Source: Lachnospiraceae bacterium MA2020
GTDB taxonomy: Bacteria > Bacillota > Clostridia > Lachnospirales > Lachnospiraceae
Assembly: GCA_000746015.1 (NCBI GenBank)
Contig: JQKK01000017.1
Span: 1 to 64,000 of the forward strand
Length of the DNA stretch: 64,000 nt
Direction of reading: 5' to 3'
Under the pieces are notes generated by a model. It was not told where the DNA came from, did not search any database, and saw only the letters and a program-made list of their open reading frames with translations. A program made the translations under genes and the position numbers. Shown here piece after piece: positions 8,924-18,787 of the stretch (the stretch's first letter is position 1; every line of letters starts with the position of its first letter).

Positions 8924-9673
8924 ATGAGAATAATAAATCAAATAATTGACATAGATAGGGAAAATGCAAAAATTTTTTTTGACAACAGGGCCAAAATTTA
9001 CAATGATCAAAATCCATATTCAGTTACCATGTATCAAGATGATAATCCCGAATTGGTACATAAAAGAAATAGGTTTGAAATAGATAAATTATTACCTAAG
9101 CTAGAATTTGACGAAAAATCGAAAATTCTTGATATTGCTTGCGGTGTTGGTAGGTGGGCAGATGCAATAGACTGTAGTATTGATGAGTATTGCGGCTTTG
9201 ATTTTTCTAAAGAAATAATTGACATAGCAAAACAGAGAAATTCGCATGAAAATTATTTTTTTTATGAGTGTGAGGTTACTAGAACAAAAGAAATAATAAG
9301 TAGAATTGGTAAAAAATATAATCGTATTCTTATGATTGGTATTTTAATGTATATAAATGAAAATGAGCTAGAAGAATTATTAGAAGATATCGTTCAGTGT
9401 TGTGAAGAGTCTGCAATAATATGCATTAGGGAACCCATAGGAATAAAAAGCAGGTTGACATTAAAGAATTATTATTCGGAAGAATTACAAGATGATTATA
9501 ATGCGATTTATCGAACACGAGACGAATTATTAGTATTCTTTAATAATTCTTTACTAAAAAATGGATTTTTAATAAAAGAAGAAGGATATTTATTTAAGGA
9601 TGAAGAGTATGCCCTAAATAATAGGAAAGAAACTGCTCAGTACTATTTTATATTTGAAAGGGGAATGATATAA
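8924..9673 (+). CDS. Class I SAM-dependent methyltransferase
   Basis: 249 residues. The SAM motif I is ILDIACGVGRWADAID at about residues 67-82, followed by YCGFDFSKEIID (acidic motif II position) and NRILMIGILMYIN (post-motif III). The N-terminal helix has FFDNRAKIY, usual for methyltransferase-11/23-type enzymes. It is spaced 6 bases from the upstream glycosyltransferase and abuts the HAD phosphatase gene (stop at 9673, start at 9674), so the three are co-translated. Probable O- or N-methylation of a sugar; the target is inferred from context only. Confidence 0.75.
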   Translation: MRIINQIIDIDRENAKIFFDNRAKIYNDQNPYSVTMYQDDNPELVHKRNRFEIDKLLPKLEFDEKSKILDIACGVGRWADAIDCSIDEYCGFDFSKEIIDIAKQRNSHENYFFYECEVTRTKEIISRIGKKYNRILMIGILMYINENELEELLEDIVQCCEESAIICIREPIGIKSRLTLKNYYSEELQDDYNAIYRTRDELLVFFNNSLLKNGFLIKEEGYLFKDEEYALNNRKETAQYYFIFERGMI

Positions 9674-10276
9674 ATGAGCAGATTAGTTTTTTTATACGAT
9701 TTAGATTCAACTATAACCAAACAGGAGTTATTACCAACAGTTGCAAAAGAATTGGGAATATATGACAAAATGGTTGAACTAACTGAGAAGACAATGAAAG
9801 GTACAATTCCATTTAAAGAAAGCTTTTTACAAAGGGTTGAAATGTTAAAAGCTGTTCCGGTGAGTCAAGTACGTGAAATAATGGGAAATATCTCTCTTAA
9901 TGAAAAACTAGTTGAATTTATAGGTAAAAATAAAGACAGGAGCTATATTATCACGGGAAATCTGGATGTGTGGATTGAAGATTTATTGAAACGCATAGGG
10001 ATGGAACGGAATGTGTTTTGTTCAAAAGCTTTTGTTGAAAATGATATGTTAGAGGATGTAATAAGTGTAGTGGATAAAAATGCTGTAATTAGCCAAATGG
10101 TGTTACCGTTTGTTGCTGTTGGCGATGGAAATAATGATGCCGAAATGATAGAAGCCGCTGAAGTTGGTATCGGATATGGAGGAGTGCGAGAAGTTGCACC
10201 ATCGGTTCACACTTGCGCTACTCATGTTGTATATGATGAAGACACATTGGTTAATTTCCTGAAAAAGTTGGCATAG
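9674..10276 (+). CDS. HAD-superfamily phosphatase (SerB-like, subclass IB)
   Basis: 200 residues. HAD motif I is LYDLDSTIT (nucleophile and acid Asp both present), motif II lies in YIITGN, and motif IV is VGDGNNDAEM. The cap is short and helical, like phosphoserine-phosphatase relatives. It sits between a methyltransferase and a nucleotidyltransferase gene, 9 bases from the latter. A sugar-phosphate phosphatase step before or after nucleotide activation is plausible, as in heptose and phosphocholine-type pathways. It is unlikely to be the housekeeping SerB, but that cannot be excluded. Confidence 0.75.
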   Translation: MSRLVFLYDLDSTITKQELLPTVAKELGIYDKMVELTEKTMKGTIPFKESFLQRVEMLKAVPVSQVREIMGNISLNEKLVEFIGKNKDRSYIITGNLDVWIEDLLKRIGMERNVFCSKAFVENDMLEDVISVVDKNAVISQMVLPFVAVGDGNNDAEMIEAAEVGIGYGGVREVAPSVHTCATHVVYDEDTLVNFLKKLA

Positions 10277-10285
10277 GAGTGTATA

Positions 10286-10945
10286 ATGTCTTTTTCAAGA
10301 ACAATAATTATAAGCTGTGCCGGGATGGGCAACAGATTAGGTTTGGGAACAACTAAAGCTTTAATTAGTATTGAAGGTAAGCCTTTAATAATTAGTCATT
10401 TGGAAATGTTGAAAGAGGAAAAAGATATTAGGGTAGTGGTAGGGTATCAGGCAGACAAGGTCATTGAAGTTGTTAGAAAATTTAGAGATGATGTACTGTT
10501 TGTTTACAATCATAGATATAGAGAAACAGGAACTGGTGCAAGCTTAGCATTGGCTTCCAAGTATGCAAATGAATATATTCTTTCATTGGATGGAGATTTG
10601 CTTGTTCATCCGGACGATATGAAGAAAATTCTTCAGTGTGATTATGAATTTGTTGGCGGGAATGATGTTGAATCCGAAGATCCTTGGATGATGCAAACTT
10701 ACAAAGATGGTGATGGAATTGAAAAGGTAAGTGCATTTTCCAAATGCTTAGGAAATTATGAATGGAATGGAATAACGCAAATGAGGAGTTCTAAAATGCT
10801 TAATGGATTTGGTCATGTTTTTCAACTCATCGAGCCATATCTTCCTATTAGTTTCATGAAAATCAGAACTTGTGAAATTGACACTATAGGCGACTATGAA
10901 AAAGCTGTACAGTGGGTAAGGAATAATTTTGGGGGAATGGAATGA
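10286..10945 (+). CDS. NTP-transferase-fold nucleotidyltransferase (sugar or alcohol phosphate)
   Basis: 219 residues, MobA/LicC-like Rossmann fold. The N-terminal signature is CAGMGNRLGLGTTKAL (nucleotide loop with the conserved Lys), then VVVGYQADKV, ETGTGASLALA, and SLDGDLLVHP carrying the metal-binding Asp. These match cytidylyl/thymidylyl-transferases acting on phosphosugars, phosphocholine or similar. With the HAD phosphatase immediately upstream and the epimerases at the head of the island, it could make the activated donor. Its stop overlaps the next start (ATGA), showing translational coupling. Confidence 0.75.
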   Translation: MSFSRTIIISCAGMGNRLGLGTTKALISIEGKPLIISHLEMLKEEKDIRVVVGYQADKVIEVVRKFRDDVLFVYNHRYRETGTGASLALASKYANEYILSLDGDLLVHPDDMKKILQCDYEFVGGNDVESEDPWMMQTYKDGDGIEKVSAFSKCLGNYEWNGITQMRSSKMLNGFGHVFQLIEPYLPISFMKIRTCEIDTIGDYEKAVQWVRNNFGGME

Positions 10946-11988
10946 GTAGCAATGAGCATACAATAAATGAGTTATATGCAGAAATTGAAGCAATAAAAAA
11001 AGAAAACATATCGCTGAAAAAATCTTGCTATGAATTTGAACAGATATTTAAGCAGTATTTTGAAATAATGGAAAATTACGAAAATAATATTTCATTATTA
11101 AAGAAAAATGTGATAATAAACCGTAATAGAATAGATAGTCTTCCATTCGAATTGGCAGATCCTGATTATAAACTCCCATTTTTTAAACCACATATATTAT
11201 CTATTGCAGAAACACGCAGTAAGATTATTGATGAAAAAAAATCCATTGGTAGATTTGGCGATGGAGAGTTTGGGATTATTGAGGGCTTGAAGAGATGGAA
11301 TTTTCAAGAAACATCTGAAAAGCTGGCCGAGAAATTAAAAAAGGTCTTAAATTCAGAAGAAGAGGGGTTTATTGTCGGATTGAATGGATGGTTTTATAGT
11401 AATTTAAGTCCATTGAGACAGGAAAGTGCTGATGGAGTCAGAGCATTTATGACACCTGAAAGACGATCATTGCATTCAGGATGGCTAAAAGAAAATCATA
11501 TTTATGGAGATGCTAATGTACATCGTATTTCTTCAGATAATGATGTAGAAGATCTGAAGAGGTTATGGGATAAGAAAGATATTGTAATTATCGAAGGCCA
11601 ATATACTCGTATGGGTATTGGCAATCACTTGTTGGATAATTGTAACAGTATTGAACGTATAATTGCTCCTGCTGAAAATGCTATCGAAAGGTATGATGAT
11701 ATAATGTCAGAGGCATTGAAGCTGGATAAAAGTAAAACTATATTATTGGCATTGGGACCAACTGCAACAGCACTGGCTTATGATTTATATCTAGAAGGTT
11801 ATCATGCTGTAGACATCGGACATTTAGATTTGATTTATGAAGAGTATTTACGAGGATTAAATGAAATAGGGGAGGTATTTATTCCTTATAAGTATTGTAC
11901 AGCTGATGAACAGCCTGGTTTTAAGCGTGAAATTGAAGAAATCAAAGATGAAAAATATGAGTCGCAGATAGTTTCGAGGATTTGCTAA
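10942..11988 (+). CDS. GT-D-fold glycosyltransferase (DUF1792) with N-terminal coiled coil
   Basis: 348 residues. Residues ~8-65 form a charged heptad-rich coiled coil. The rest is the GT-D fold (DUF1792, the third domain type of streptococcal serine-rich-repeat protein glycosylation): SIGRFGDGEFGIIEG, then IVIIEGQYTRMGIGN, LLALGPTATALAYDL and AVDIGHLDLIYEEYLRG. GT-D enzymes elongate glycans on adhesins, so presence here fits a protein-glycosylation locus. The start overlaps the previous gene by 4 bases. Confidence 0.78.
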   Translation: MSSNEHTINELYAEIEAIKKENISLKKSCYEFEQIFKQYFEIMENYENNISLLKKNVIINRNRIDSLPFELADPDYKLPFFKPHILSIAETRSKIIDEKKSIGRFGDGEFGIIEGLKRWNFQETSEKLAEKLKKVLNSEEEGFIVGLNGWFYSNLSPLRQESADGVRAFMTPERRSLHSGWLKENHIYGDANVHRISSDNDVEDLKRLWDKKDIVIIEGQYTRMGIGNHLLDNCNSIERIIAPAENAIERYDDIMSEALKLDKSKTILLALGPTATALAYDLYLEGYHAVDIGHLDLIYEEYLRGLNEIGEVFIPYKYCTADEQPGFKREIEEIKDEKYESQIVSRIC

Positions 11989-12009
11989 GTTTTAAACCAT
12001 GGGGTGTAT

Positions 12010-13653
12010 ATGAAAAAAGGTAAGGTAGCTGTTTTTATGTGCTGCTACAATAGTGAGAAGTTTGTAGCAGAGGCGATTGAGACCATAATAAATCAGACTT
12101 ATTCTAATTGGGAATTATGGGTAGCGAATGATGGGTCGAAAGATTCATCAGCTAAAATAATATCTTCTTATAAGGACGATAGAATTCATTTTTATGATTT
12201 TAAAGAAAATACACGTCTTGTTGGAGTCCAATCTCTTTTGGAAAAAAAGGTTATGGAGTCGGATTGTGAGTATATGGTTGAAACAGCTTCTGATGATAAA
12301 TGGACTTTGGATAAGCTTGAAAGACAGGTAGCAGTCTTGGATAATCATCCAGAGTATGGTGCGTGCTTTTCTTGGGATAGAGTTATATTTGAAGATGGTG
12401 AAAAAAACGATGGTGATAGTGATGAATATGCTTATTCACACGTGACTAACAGATCAAGGCATGCATGGCTTGAAAAGGTATTGCTAAATGCAAATTGCTT
12501 TAATACTTGCTCTGCATTGATAAGAAAAGATGTTTACTATAAGATGGGAGGTTATAATCAGTATTATATAAGGCTTGGAGATTATAGATTGTGGATAAAT
12601 ATATTGCTAAATTATCCAATATATATGATAGAAGAACCGCTTGTTTATTATAGAAGGCACAGTAATAATCTGTCACATGAAAGCATATATACTGCGATGG
12701 CTACAAACAACGAAGCCTATAATATTCGTAGATATGTTCATAGCACACTGTCAAAAAAGGATTTTTTTTACATTTTTTATAATCACTTGATTTATGACAT
12801 CAAAACAAAGGAAGATTTTGAAGCAGATAAAGTTTTTCTCTATATTTGTGCAGAGACGACATGTGAGATAATTAATGATCAACTTGGTATAGAGAAATGG
12901 TTAGAGTGTAGTGATAACCCTAAAATCATGGGGGATTTGGAGAAAAAATATGGCTTTGACATTTTCTTCCTTGAAAAATTTAAGGAAAACTGTGGCATTA
13001 CAACACTTGTTTCAAATGCAATAGAACCATTAAAGGACATGTTTTCTTTTGAAAAACCTACGTTGGAAGAAATTTTCGTTAATCAATATACGAAAAGGAT
13101 CTTTGGTAAAGACGAGATAGTCAGGTATACGTGTAATCCCTTTTACAGTTTTGCTTATTATGTAATTAAAAATGGATCGGGTAGTAAGTTTTTTGAAATG
13201 ATGAAAGAGAAAATATATGCATTAAGAAAAGAATTACTTGAAGAGAAAAGGGACAAAGTGATGCATATTATATGCAACAAGGATACACGCGTTGATATTG
13301 ACAGTATAGTGAAGAAATATAGAGAAGAATACAGAATATATATTAGTTTTGTAAAGAAAACAGATGAGTATTATTTAAAGACTGATTGTGATGAGCGTTC
13401 GGTACAGGGTGCAGAATGTGTGGATCTTTATAGCATTAAGGATCATTCACTTTATTTTGGATTTGATAGAGGAATATACGCTGATGTCATATACTATATT
13501 GATTGTTTAGGTGATGATTACCAATGCACTAGAATGATACGCGGATATAATCTTGGAATTACTCAGATGGCCTTATTGGATAAACCAAAGTTTAAGGATG
13601 ATGTAGATTTAGAGGCCACAATTGCTACTATAGCTAATGTTGAAATAAATTGA
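12010..13653 (+). CDS. Family 2 glycosyltransferase with long C-terminal extension
   Basis: The first ~220 residues are a GT2/GT-A domain: VAVFMCCYNSEKFV, INQTYSNWELWVANDGSKD, METASDDKW in place of the classic DxD, and RLGDYRLWINI. The following ~330 residues are unrecognised and mostly helical, with a small beta-rich tail. The frame is open from GTG 12004, but ATG 12010 suits the GGGGTG site better. Likely adds one sugar; the role of the large tail is unknown. Confidence 0.75.
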   Translation: MKKGKVAVFMCCYNSEKFVAEAIETIINQTYSNWELWVANDGSKDSSAKIISSYKDDRIHFYDFKENTRLVGVQSLLEKKVMESDCEYMVETASDDKWTLDKLERQVAVLDNHPEYGACFSWDRVIFEDGEKNDGDSDEYAYSHVTNRSRHAWLEKVLLNANCFNTCSALIRKDVYYKMGGYNQYYIRLGDYRLWINILLNYPIYMIEEPLVYYRRHSNNLSHESIYTAMATNNEAYNIRRYVHSTLSKKDFFYIFYNHLIYDIKTKEDFEADKVFLYICAETTCEIINDQLGIEKWLECSDNPKIMGDLEKKYGFDIFFLEKFKENCGITTLVSNAIEPLKDMFSFEKPTLEEIFVNQYTKRIFGKDEIVRYTCNPFYSFAYYVIKNGSGSKFFEMMKEKIYALRKELLEEKRDKVMHIICNKDTRVDIDSIVKKYREEYRIYISFVKKTDEYYLKTDCDERSVQGAECVDLYSIKDHSLYFGFDRGIYADVIYYIDCLGDDYQCTRMIRGYNLGITQMALLDKPKFKDDVDLEATIATIANVEIN

Positions 13654-13721
13654 TTACTCTGAGATTTTGATAAAAAACTATTCTTTGTGGTTAAAAAATT
13701 TAATTATATAGGTGCATGTTT

Positions 13722-15173
13722 ATGATACAAGATTATACAGAAATATGGCTTAAATTAGTAGAAGAACTAGTTAACGGAATAGATAACGGAGATTTTAGCG
13801 ATTATAAATTCATTCCTTCAAAATATAGATGGGAGCATTTAGAGGCACTGTATTATTTAAAGGACTTTTTAGAAGGTGGTGCTGATTTATATAAAAAAAT
13901 ATATGATGTAGTTGTGGATGCTGGTGTTTATAAAGTTAAAGAAAAAATAAGAAGCGGATATAAACTTAATGTTTTATTTCAGAGTTACTCAGCCGCACAA
14001 TGGCCGGCAGAGAATGTATATAGAAAAATAGAACAATGTGAAGATTGCAATGTACAATTGCTAGTTTCACCATTGGTGTCCAATGATAAAGAGAGCTATA
14101 CGGATACATACAAGCAAACTTATACATGGTTTAAGAGTCAGGGGTACAAAGTCTTTGGAGGATTAAATCTAGAAAATGAAAAGATTTATTCGTGGGAAGA
14201 TATTGAAAACTATCCGGATATATTGTATCAGGTTTCATCATGGTATGAATCACTTCCAATAGGGCAGCAGTTAATTAAACTACCATTAACAGTACCTGTT
14301 TTATACATTCCATATGGCATATATTTGGCGAACAATAAATCAGGTGATTATGTAAAAAACTATGTATACAACAAACAAATAATTAACATGGCATATAGGG
14401 TGTATTGTGCGTGTATAGATAATTTTAATGGTTTTAAGAATAACCAGTTTATTTGTGGGAAAAACGTCAGATATTCAGGCTATGCAAAAATGGATTACTT
14501 TTATAATGCAAAGAATTTGGATGAGATTGATATAGAAAAAATTTGGTGTATTCCTGAGGGAAAAAAAGCTTCTGAAGTTAAAAGAATAATCATTGCACCT
14601 CATCACTCGATTGTTGATGATAATATTGTAGCCTTTTCTACTTTTCATCAAAATCTATGGTTTTTGCTTTTTCTAGCAAAAAAATACAGTAATGAAATTA
14701 GTTTTATTTTTAAACCACATCCTAGCTTAAGGAAAGTAGCAGTTTCAAAGGGATTATTTGATTCATATGAAGATTATGATGATTATATATTGAAATGGGA
14801 TAGTCTGCCTAATGCCAGGGTTGTACAGGAATCAGATTATCTTGAGTATTTCGCTACATCTGATGCAATGATAATGGATAGCTGTTCATTTGTAGCAGAA
14901 TATATGTATACAAAAAAGCCTTTGCTATTTCTTACACGCCCTGAACAGAGATTCCTAACAATTGGAGAGAAGGCTTTGGAAACATATTATAAGGTATCAG
15001 GAACAGATTATTTTGGAATAGAAGATTTTATTAATAATGTAGTATTAAATGGAAATGATTACTTGGCTCAGAAAAGAAACGAAATATTTGAGTGCGAATT
15101 TGACTATGTAAAGCTGAATGGTGTGTTAGCAAGTGAATATATATATAAAGATTTCGAGAATCTTATTAAATAA
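13722..15173 (+). CDS. CDP-glycerol glycerophosphotransferase-like protein
   Basis: About 483 residues, GT-B-like. The C-terminal half has the TagF/TarF-type pattern: IIIAPHHSI, FIFKPHPSLRK, SDYLEYFATSDAMIMDSC, SFVAEYMYTKKPLLFLTR. The N-terminal half is a variable Rossmann domain with VLFQSYSAAQWPAENVY. Classical members polymerise glycerol- or ribitol-phosphate; in glycan islands relatives may transfer other phospho-polyols. The start at 13722 has AGGTG seven bases upstream; ATG 13716 is too close to it. No membrane helix is visible. Confidence 0.68.
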   Translation: MIQDYTEIWLKLVEELVNGIDNGDFSDYKFIPSKYRWEHLEALYYLKDFLEGGADLYKKIYDVVVDAGVYKVKEKIRSGYKLNVLFQSYSAAQWPAENVYRKIEQCEDCNVQLLVSPLVSNDKESYTDTYKQTYTWFKSQGYKVFGGLNLENEKIYSWEDIENYPDILYQVSSWYESLPIGQQLIKLPLTVPVLYIPYGIYLANNKSGDYVKNYVYNKQIINMAYRVYCACIDNFNGFKNNQFICGKNVRYSGYAKMDYFYNAKNLDEIDIEKIWCIPEGKKASEVKRIIIAPHHSIVDDNIVAFSTFHQNLWFLLFLAKKYSNEISFIFKPHPSLRKVAVSKGLFDSYEDYDDYILKWDSLPNARVVQESDYLEYFATSDAMIMDSCSFVAEYMYTKKPLLFLTRPEQRFLTIGEKALETYYKVSGTDYFGIEDFINNVVLNGNDYLAQKRNEIFECEFDYVKLNGVLASEYIYKDFENLIK

Positions 15174-15210
15174 GCGGTGAGTTGAGATGTTAATTATTTA
15201 TTGAGGGATT

Positions 15211-16134
15211 ATGGACAATAATTTATCAAATATTCAAGAGAGTTTGAATTTTATTTGTAATAATTATGACTATTGTTGGTATAAGAGTCGATTTGATAGA
15301 ATTAGGGATTTTAGAGATATTTCCATTGTTACCGGAAGTTCACATGCGTTGAATTCGATTTATGCTCATGCTTGGGGAAGTGAGAAGATTGTAAACTGCT
15401 CTATGCATTCTCAGGATTTATACTATGATTATGTTGCGGCAAAAGAATGTGTAAAATCAGGCACAAGAATCAAAAAATGCTTTATTATCATGGGATATTA
15501 TATTGCATTTGCTGATTTAAGAAAAAGTGAATGGGGCAGAATGATGATACAAAAAGTTTGGTACCCGGTTTTACATGACATCAGAAATATGAATGATCTT
15601 ACTCTAGGATATTTGGAAGAGTTGAAAGTATTCAATAATTATATTAACGGTCCGAGTTTGGAAGATATAAGGGATATCTCAATATATGTATTATCCAAGG
15701 AAGATAATTATTACAATTCAGTTAATATAAGGCATACTGTAAATGGCAAGATATGGAAAGAATTAAATGACGAAGAAAAAGATAATATTGCGATAAACAG
15801 AGCTGCTGATCATAATAAGTTAGAAAAACATTTAGTTAGTTATGAGGAAAATCTTCAAATTTTTAATGATTATATTAGTTTTCTTATCACAGAAAATATT
15901 AAGCCTATAATTGTAATAACTCCATTTACTAAAGAATATAATAAGTATATATCTCAAAGTTCTAAAGAAGCATGTATGGATTTGATCTGTCAATCACCAT
16001 ATAAGATAGAGTGCATTGATTTTAATGTGTATGATTTATTTAACGAAGAAGATTTTATGGATGCGGATCATCTGAGTGAAATAGGAGCTATTAAATTTAG
16101 CAAGCTATTGCATGAAAAATATGGAGAGAAATGA
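15211..16134 (+). CDS. SGNH/GDSL-like protein, possible glycan O-acyl esterase or transferase
   Basis: 307 residues. VTGSSHALNSI resembles the first SGNH block with serine in a GSSH context. Near the end, FMDADHLSEIGAIKFS supplies the D-x-x-H pair typical of block V. The middle is divergent. This is the pattern of DltD- or AlgX-like SGNH proteins, which add or remove acyl groups on polysaccharides. No signal peptide is seen, so it would act on cytoplasmic or lipid-linked intermediates. Its stop overlaps the next gene's ATG (ATGATG), so the two are coupled. The function is inferred from motif and context only. Confidence 0.55.
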   Translation: MDNNLSNIQESLNFICNNYDYCWYKSRFDRIRDFRDISIVTGSSHALNSIYAHAWGSEKIVNCSMHSQDLYYDYVAAKECVKSGTRIKKCFIIMGYYIAFADLRKSEWGRMMIQKVWYPVLHDIRNMNDLTLGYLEELKVFNNYINGPSLEDIRDISIYVLSKEDNYYNSVNIRHTVNGKIWKELNDEEKDNIAINRAADHNKLEKHLVSYEENLQIFNDYISFLITENIKPIIVITPFTKEYNKYISQSSKEACMDLICQSPYKIECIDFNVYDLFNEEDFMDADHLSEIGAIKFSKLLHEKYGEK

Positions 16135-17822
16135 TGCAAGGAATATATGATCCATTAAACAAAATAGATTTATCGCGAGTCATGTTTGAAATTGATGGTG
16201 TACTATGTGAAAAACCAGATATAGATATAATTGATGACAGTAAAATGTATATTTCATTTATTAAAGAGGCTGAAGCTTTATTTATTCCATCATGCACAAT
16301 TTATGCTATAGTTACACAGCGTCATGAAAAGTACCGGAAAGAAACAGAAGATTGGTTGAAAAATAATAATATTTGCTACCAGGAACTAATAATGATGCCG
16401 GATAACATAGAATGGACATTACAAAATATATCCTTGTATAAGTCTATGTATTATTTTGACAGTGATGCAATTTTGCTTGTCGAAAGTGACATTGGTGTAG
16501 CTACAACTGTGAATAAGAATAGTAACCTAAGAATTTATTGCGTTAGTAATGGATTATTATACGATAGAGATACAAGTATTGATGTATATTTAAATGGGAA
16601 GCAAACCGAAAAAAAGCTATCTTTATTAGTGGATATGGCATTTGTATATATACATGAAATAAAGAAAAACATAATACTTCAACCTGAAAAAGATATATCT
16701 AGATGCGTTAATATGGATGATTTTAAAGAATTTTTGGTCAATATAAGACAGATTGTTTATAGCGTATCGGATTTTGCTGGAAAAGAGGATTTAAAAGATA
16801 TAATTGATGATTATTGCGATAGATGTTCTGAATTAGTAAAAATGAAGCAGTATAGAGAGTTAACTGATTTTATTTTGGAGTATGATTTTTCTTCTATTGA
16901 AAATAATCTATATTTGCTCATTTATAATAAAATGAGAGAGTTTGCTTCTTCAGTTTGCAGAGAAGTGTGTAATATTGAGGAAACACGAAATTTATGTATC
17001 AGAACTAAGAGAATATATTATGATAAAGTACAATATCCTGAACACCAGGCAGAGATGGATTATTTATTTGACAATTCAGATTCTGTATATTTGGGAAAAT
17101 TTGTTGATAAATATGATGAGGATTCTATTGAGGTAGAATACGATGAAAAAGCGCAGATGTGCTATGCCTACCATAACGAAAAAAGATTGTACTTTTGTAC
17201 TGAATCTATAGATGTGGCCAAAAAGTATTACAATGGTATTTTAGTTGAACAAGATAAAGATTGTCCGCATAAGTATTACTCAGACACCGTTTCATGTGAT
17301 GATTGTGATGTATTTGTTGATGTTGGCGCTGCAGAGGGGTTTGCAGCATTAGAAATGACGGAAAAAGCAAATACTATTTATGTGATGGAATGTGAAGAAA
17401 AATGGCAAAATGCGTTAAAGTGTACATTTGAAAAATACAGTGACAAAACATATCTTATACCTAAGTATGCAGGTTTAGAGGATAATGATACAACGACCAC
17501 ACTGGATACTCTATTAGAAAATTATTCCGGTAAGAATATTACAATTAAACTGGATGTTGAGGGAATGGCGGTTGAAGTTCTACGTGGAGCAATAAAAACA
17601 TTAGAAAATAATAATTGTAAAGTAGTATGTGCTGCTTATCATTATCATAGTGAATTAGAGGATTTAAAGAAATTTTTTGAAAGAATCAATTATAATTACG
17701 AAATTAGCAATGGATTTATGGCTTTTAATTGTGTATATCATGTATTACAGTGTGGAAAGTATGAGAGATATGAAGAAATTGATTTCAGGCACGGAGTTAT
17801 AAGAGCATATAAGGGTTATTGA
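16131..17822 (+). CDS. HAD-like / FkbM methyltransferase fusion protein
   Basis: 563 residues. The first ~180 look like a HAD domain (FEIDGVLCEKP, IYAIVTQRHEKYR, VESDIGVATTVN), but the nucleophile position is Glu20 instead of Asp, so ordinary phosphatase chemistry is doubtful. A helical linker follows. The C-terminal ~200 residues are an FkbM-type methyltransferase: VFVDVGAAEGFAALE near residue 394, VMECEEKW, TLDTLLENY and ITIKLDVEGMAVEVL. FkbM domains O-methylate sugars and polyketides. The upstream SGNH-like gene overlaps by 4 bases. The fusion is unusual and its N-terminal role is unknown. Confidence 0.7.
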   Translation: MMQGIYDPLNKIDLSRVMFEIDGVLCEKPDIDIIDDSKMYISFIKEAEALFIPSCTIYAIVTQRHEKYRKETEDWLKNNNICYQELIMMPDNIEWTLQNISLYKSMYYFDSDAILLVESDIGVATTVNKNSNLRIYCVSNGLLYDRDTSIDVYLNGKQTEKKLSLLVDMAFVYIHEIKKNIILQPEKDISRCVNMDDFKEFLVNIRQIVYSVSDFAGKEDLKDIIDDYCDRCSELVKMKQYRELTDFILEYDFSSIENNLYLLIYNKMREFASSVCREVCNIEETRNLCIRTKRIYYDKVQYPEHQAEMDYLFDNSDSVYLGKFVDKYDEDSIEVEYDEKAQMCYAYHNEKRLYFCTESIDVAKKYYNGILVEQDKDCPHKYYSDTVSCDDCDVFVDVGAAEGFAALEMTEKANTIYVMECEEKWQNALKCTFEKYSDKTYLIPKYAGLEDNDTTTTLDTLLENYSGKNITIKLDVEGMAVEVLRGAIKTLENNNCKVVCAAYHYHSELEDLKKFFERINYNYEISNGFMAFNCVYHVLQCGKYERYEEIDFRHGVIRAYKGY

Positions 17823-17840
17823 AAGATTTGGAGGGGCTAG

Positions 17841-18737
17841 ATGAATTTCTTTAATCCACCGGTAGTATATTCAAAAGCAGGAGTACAAATGGAGTGGATC
17901 TATCTTAAGGATAATCTATGTAGGCATACGCCTTACGCATTTTCTTTTGATAGGATGCCTAACTATATTATTTGGGATAGATACAATTCTTTTTTGCCCA
18001 GACACATGTATTCTCATGATCAGGTTTTTTGTGTTGAGGGTAATCCTCAGAAAGCTTATGGGATGTTTTTTGAAGGACGTGAAATTATTCCTCAGTTATA
18101 TGACGTAGCGTTGAAGAATATAGATTACCTTAAAGCTTTTGATGCTATATTTACTAATCAAGATATACTTTTAGAAAAGCTAGATAATGCATATTTTGTT
18201 CCTGGTAGTGCTTCTCCATGGTATGGTACTAATGCTGGTGGTGGAGAAATAAAGGAAAATAGAGATAAAACAAAGATGGTATCAATAGTATCATCTGCAA
18301 AAGAAATGTGCATGTTGCATAGGTTTAGAAAGAGCCTTGCTATATCCTTAAAAGATAAAGGGTTGGCAGATTGTTATGGTGATTTTGACGGTGGAAATTG
18401 GGTAAGGTGTTCAGACTATCTGGATGATTACAGATATTCAGTAATTATTGAAAATCAGTGTACTAAAGGGTATTTTACAGAAAAACTATTGAACTGTTTT
18501 TTGTCACTGACTGTACCGATTTATGTGGGTTCAACTGATATAAGTGATTATTTTAATATTGGTGGAATTATTATTCCGGACAAAGTTAGTATTCAAAATA
18601 TTACGGAGATTATATCAGCTTGTTCTGAGCAAGACTATTTAAGCAGGTGGGAAGCAATACAAGATAACTTCAGACGAGCACAAGAATATGGATGTTTAGA
18701 AGATTATATATATCTGAACTATAAAGACCTGTTATAA
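17841..18737 (+). CDS. GT10-family glycosyltransferase (alpha-1,3/4-fucosyltransferase-like)
   Basis: 298 residues. The C-terminal half carries the GT10 signature: YSVIIENQCTKGYFTEKLLN followed by FLSLTVPIYVGSTDI, the GDP-fucose-binding alpha-1,3 motif region. The N-terminal half is the variable acceptor domain. GT10 enzymes use GDP-fucose or related deoxysugars. A GT11 enzyme lies about 3 kb downstream, so two fucosyltransferase-type enzymes share the locus, though no GDP-fucose synthesis genes are in the window. Length is normal for compact bacterial members. Confidence 0.75.
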   Translation: MNFFNPPVVYSKAGVQMEWIYLKDNLCRHTPYAFSFDRMPNYIIWDRYNSFLPRHMYSHDQVFCVEGNPQKAYGMFFEGREIIPQLYDVALKNIDYLKAFDAIFTNQDILLEKLDNAYFVPGSASPWYGTNAGGGEIKENRDKTKMVSIVSSAKEMCMLHRFRKSLAISLKDKGLADCYGDFDGGNWVRCSDYLDDYRYSVIIENQCTKGYFTEKLLNCFLSLTVPIYVGSTDISDYFNIGGIIIPDKVSIQNITEIISACSEQDYLSRWEAIQDNFRRAQEYGCLEDYIYLNYKDLL

Positions 18738-18787
18738 GGTAAAAATGGTATATATGAACTACCAAAATTGACCGAAAAGGTGGCTCT

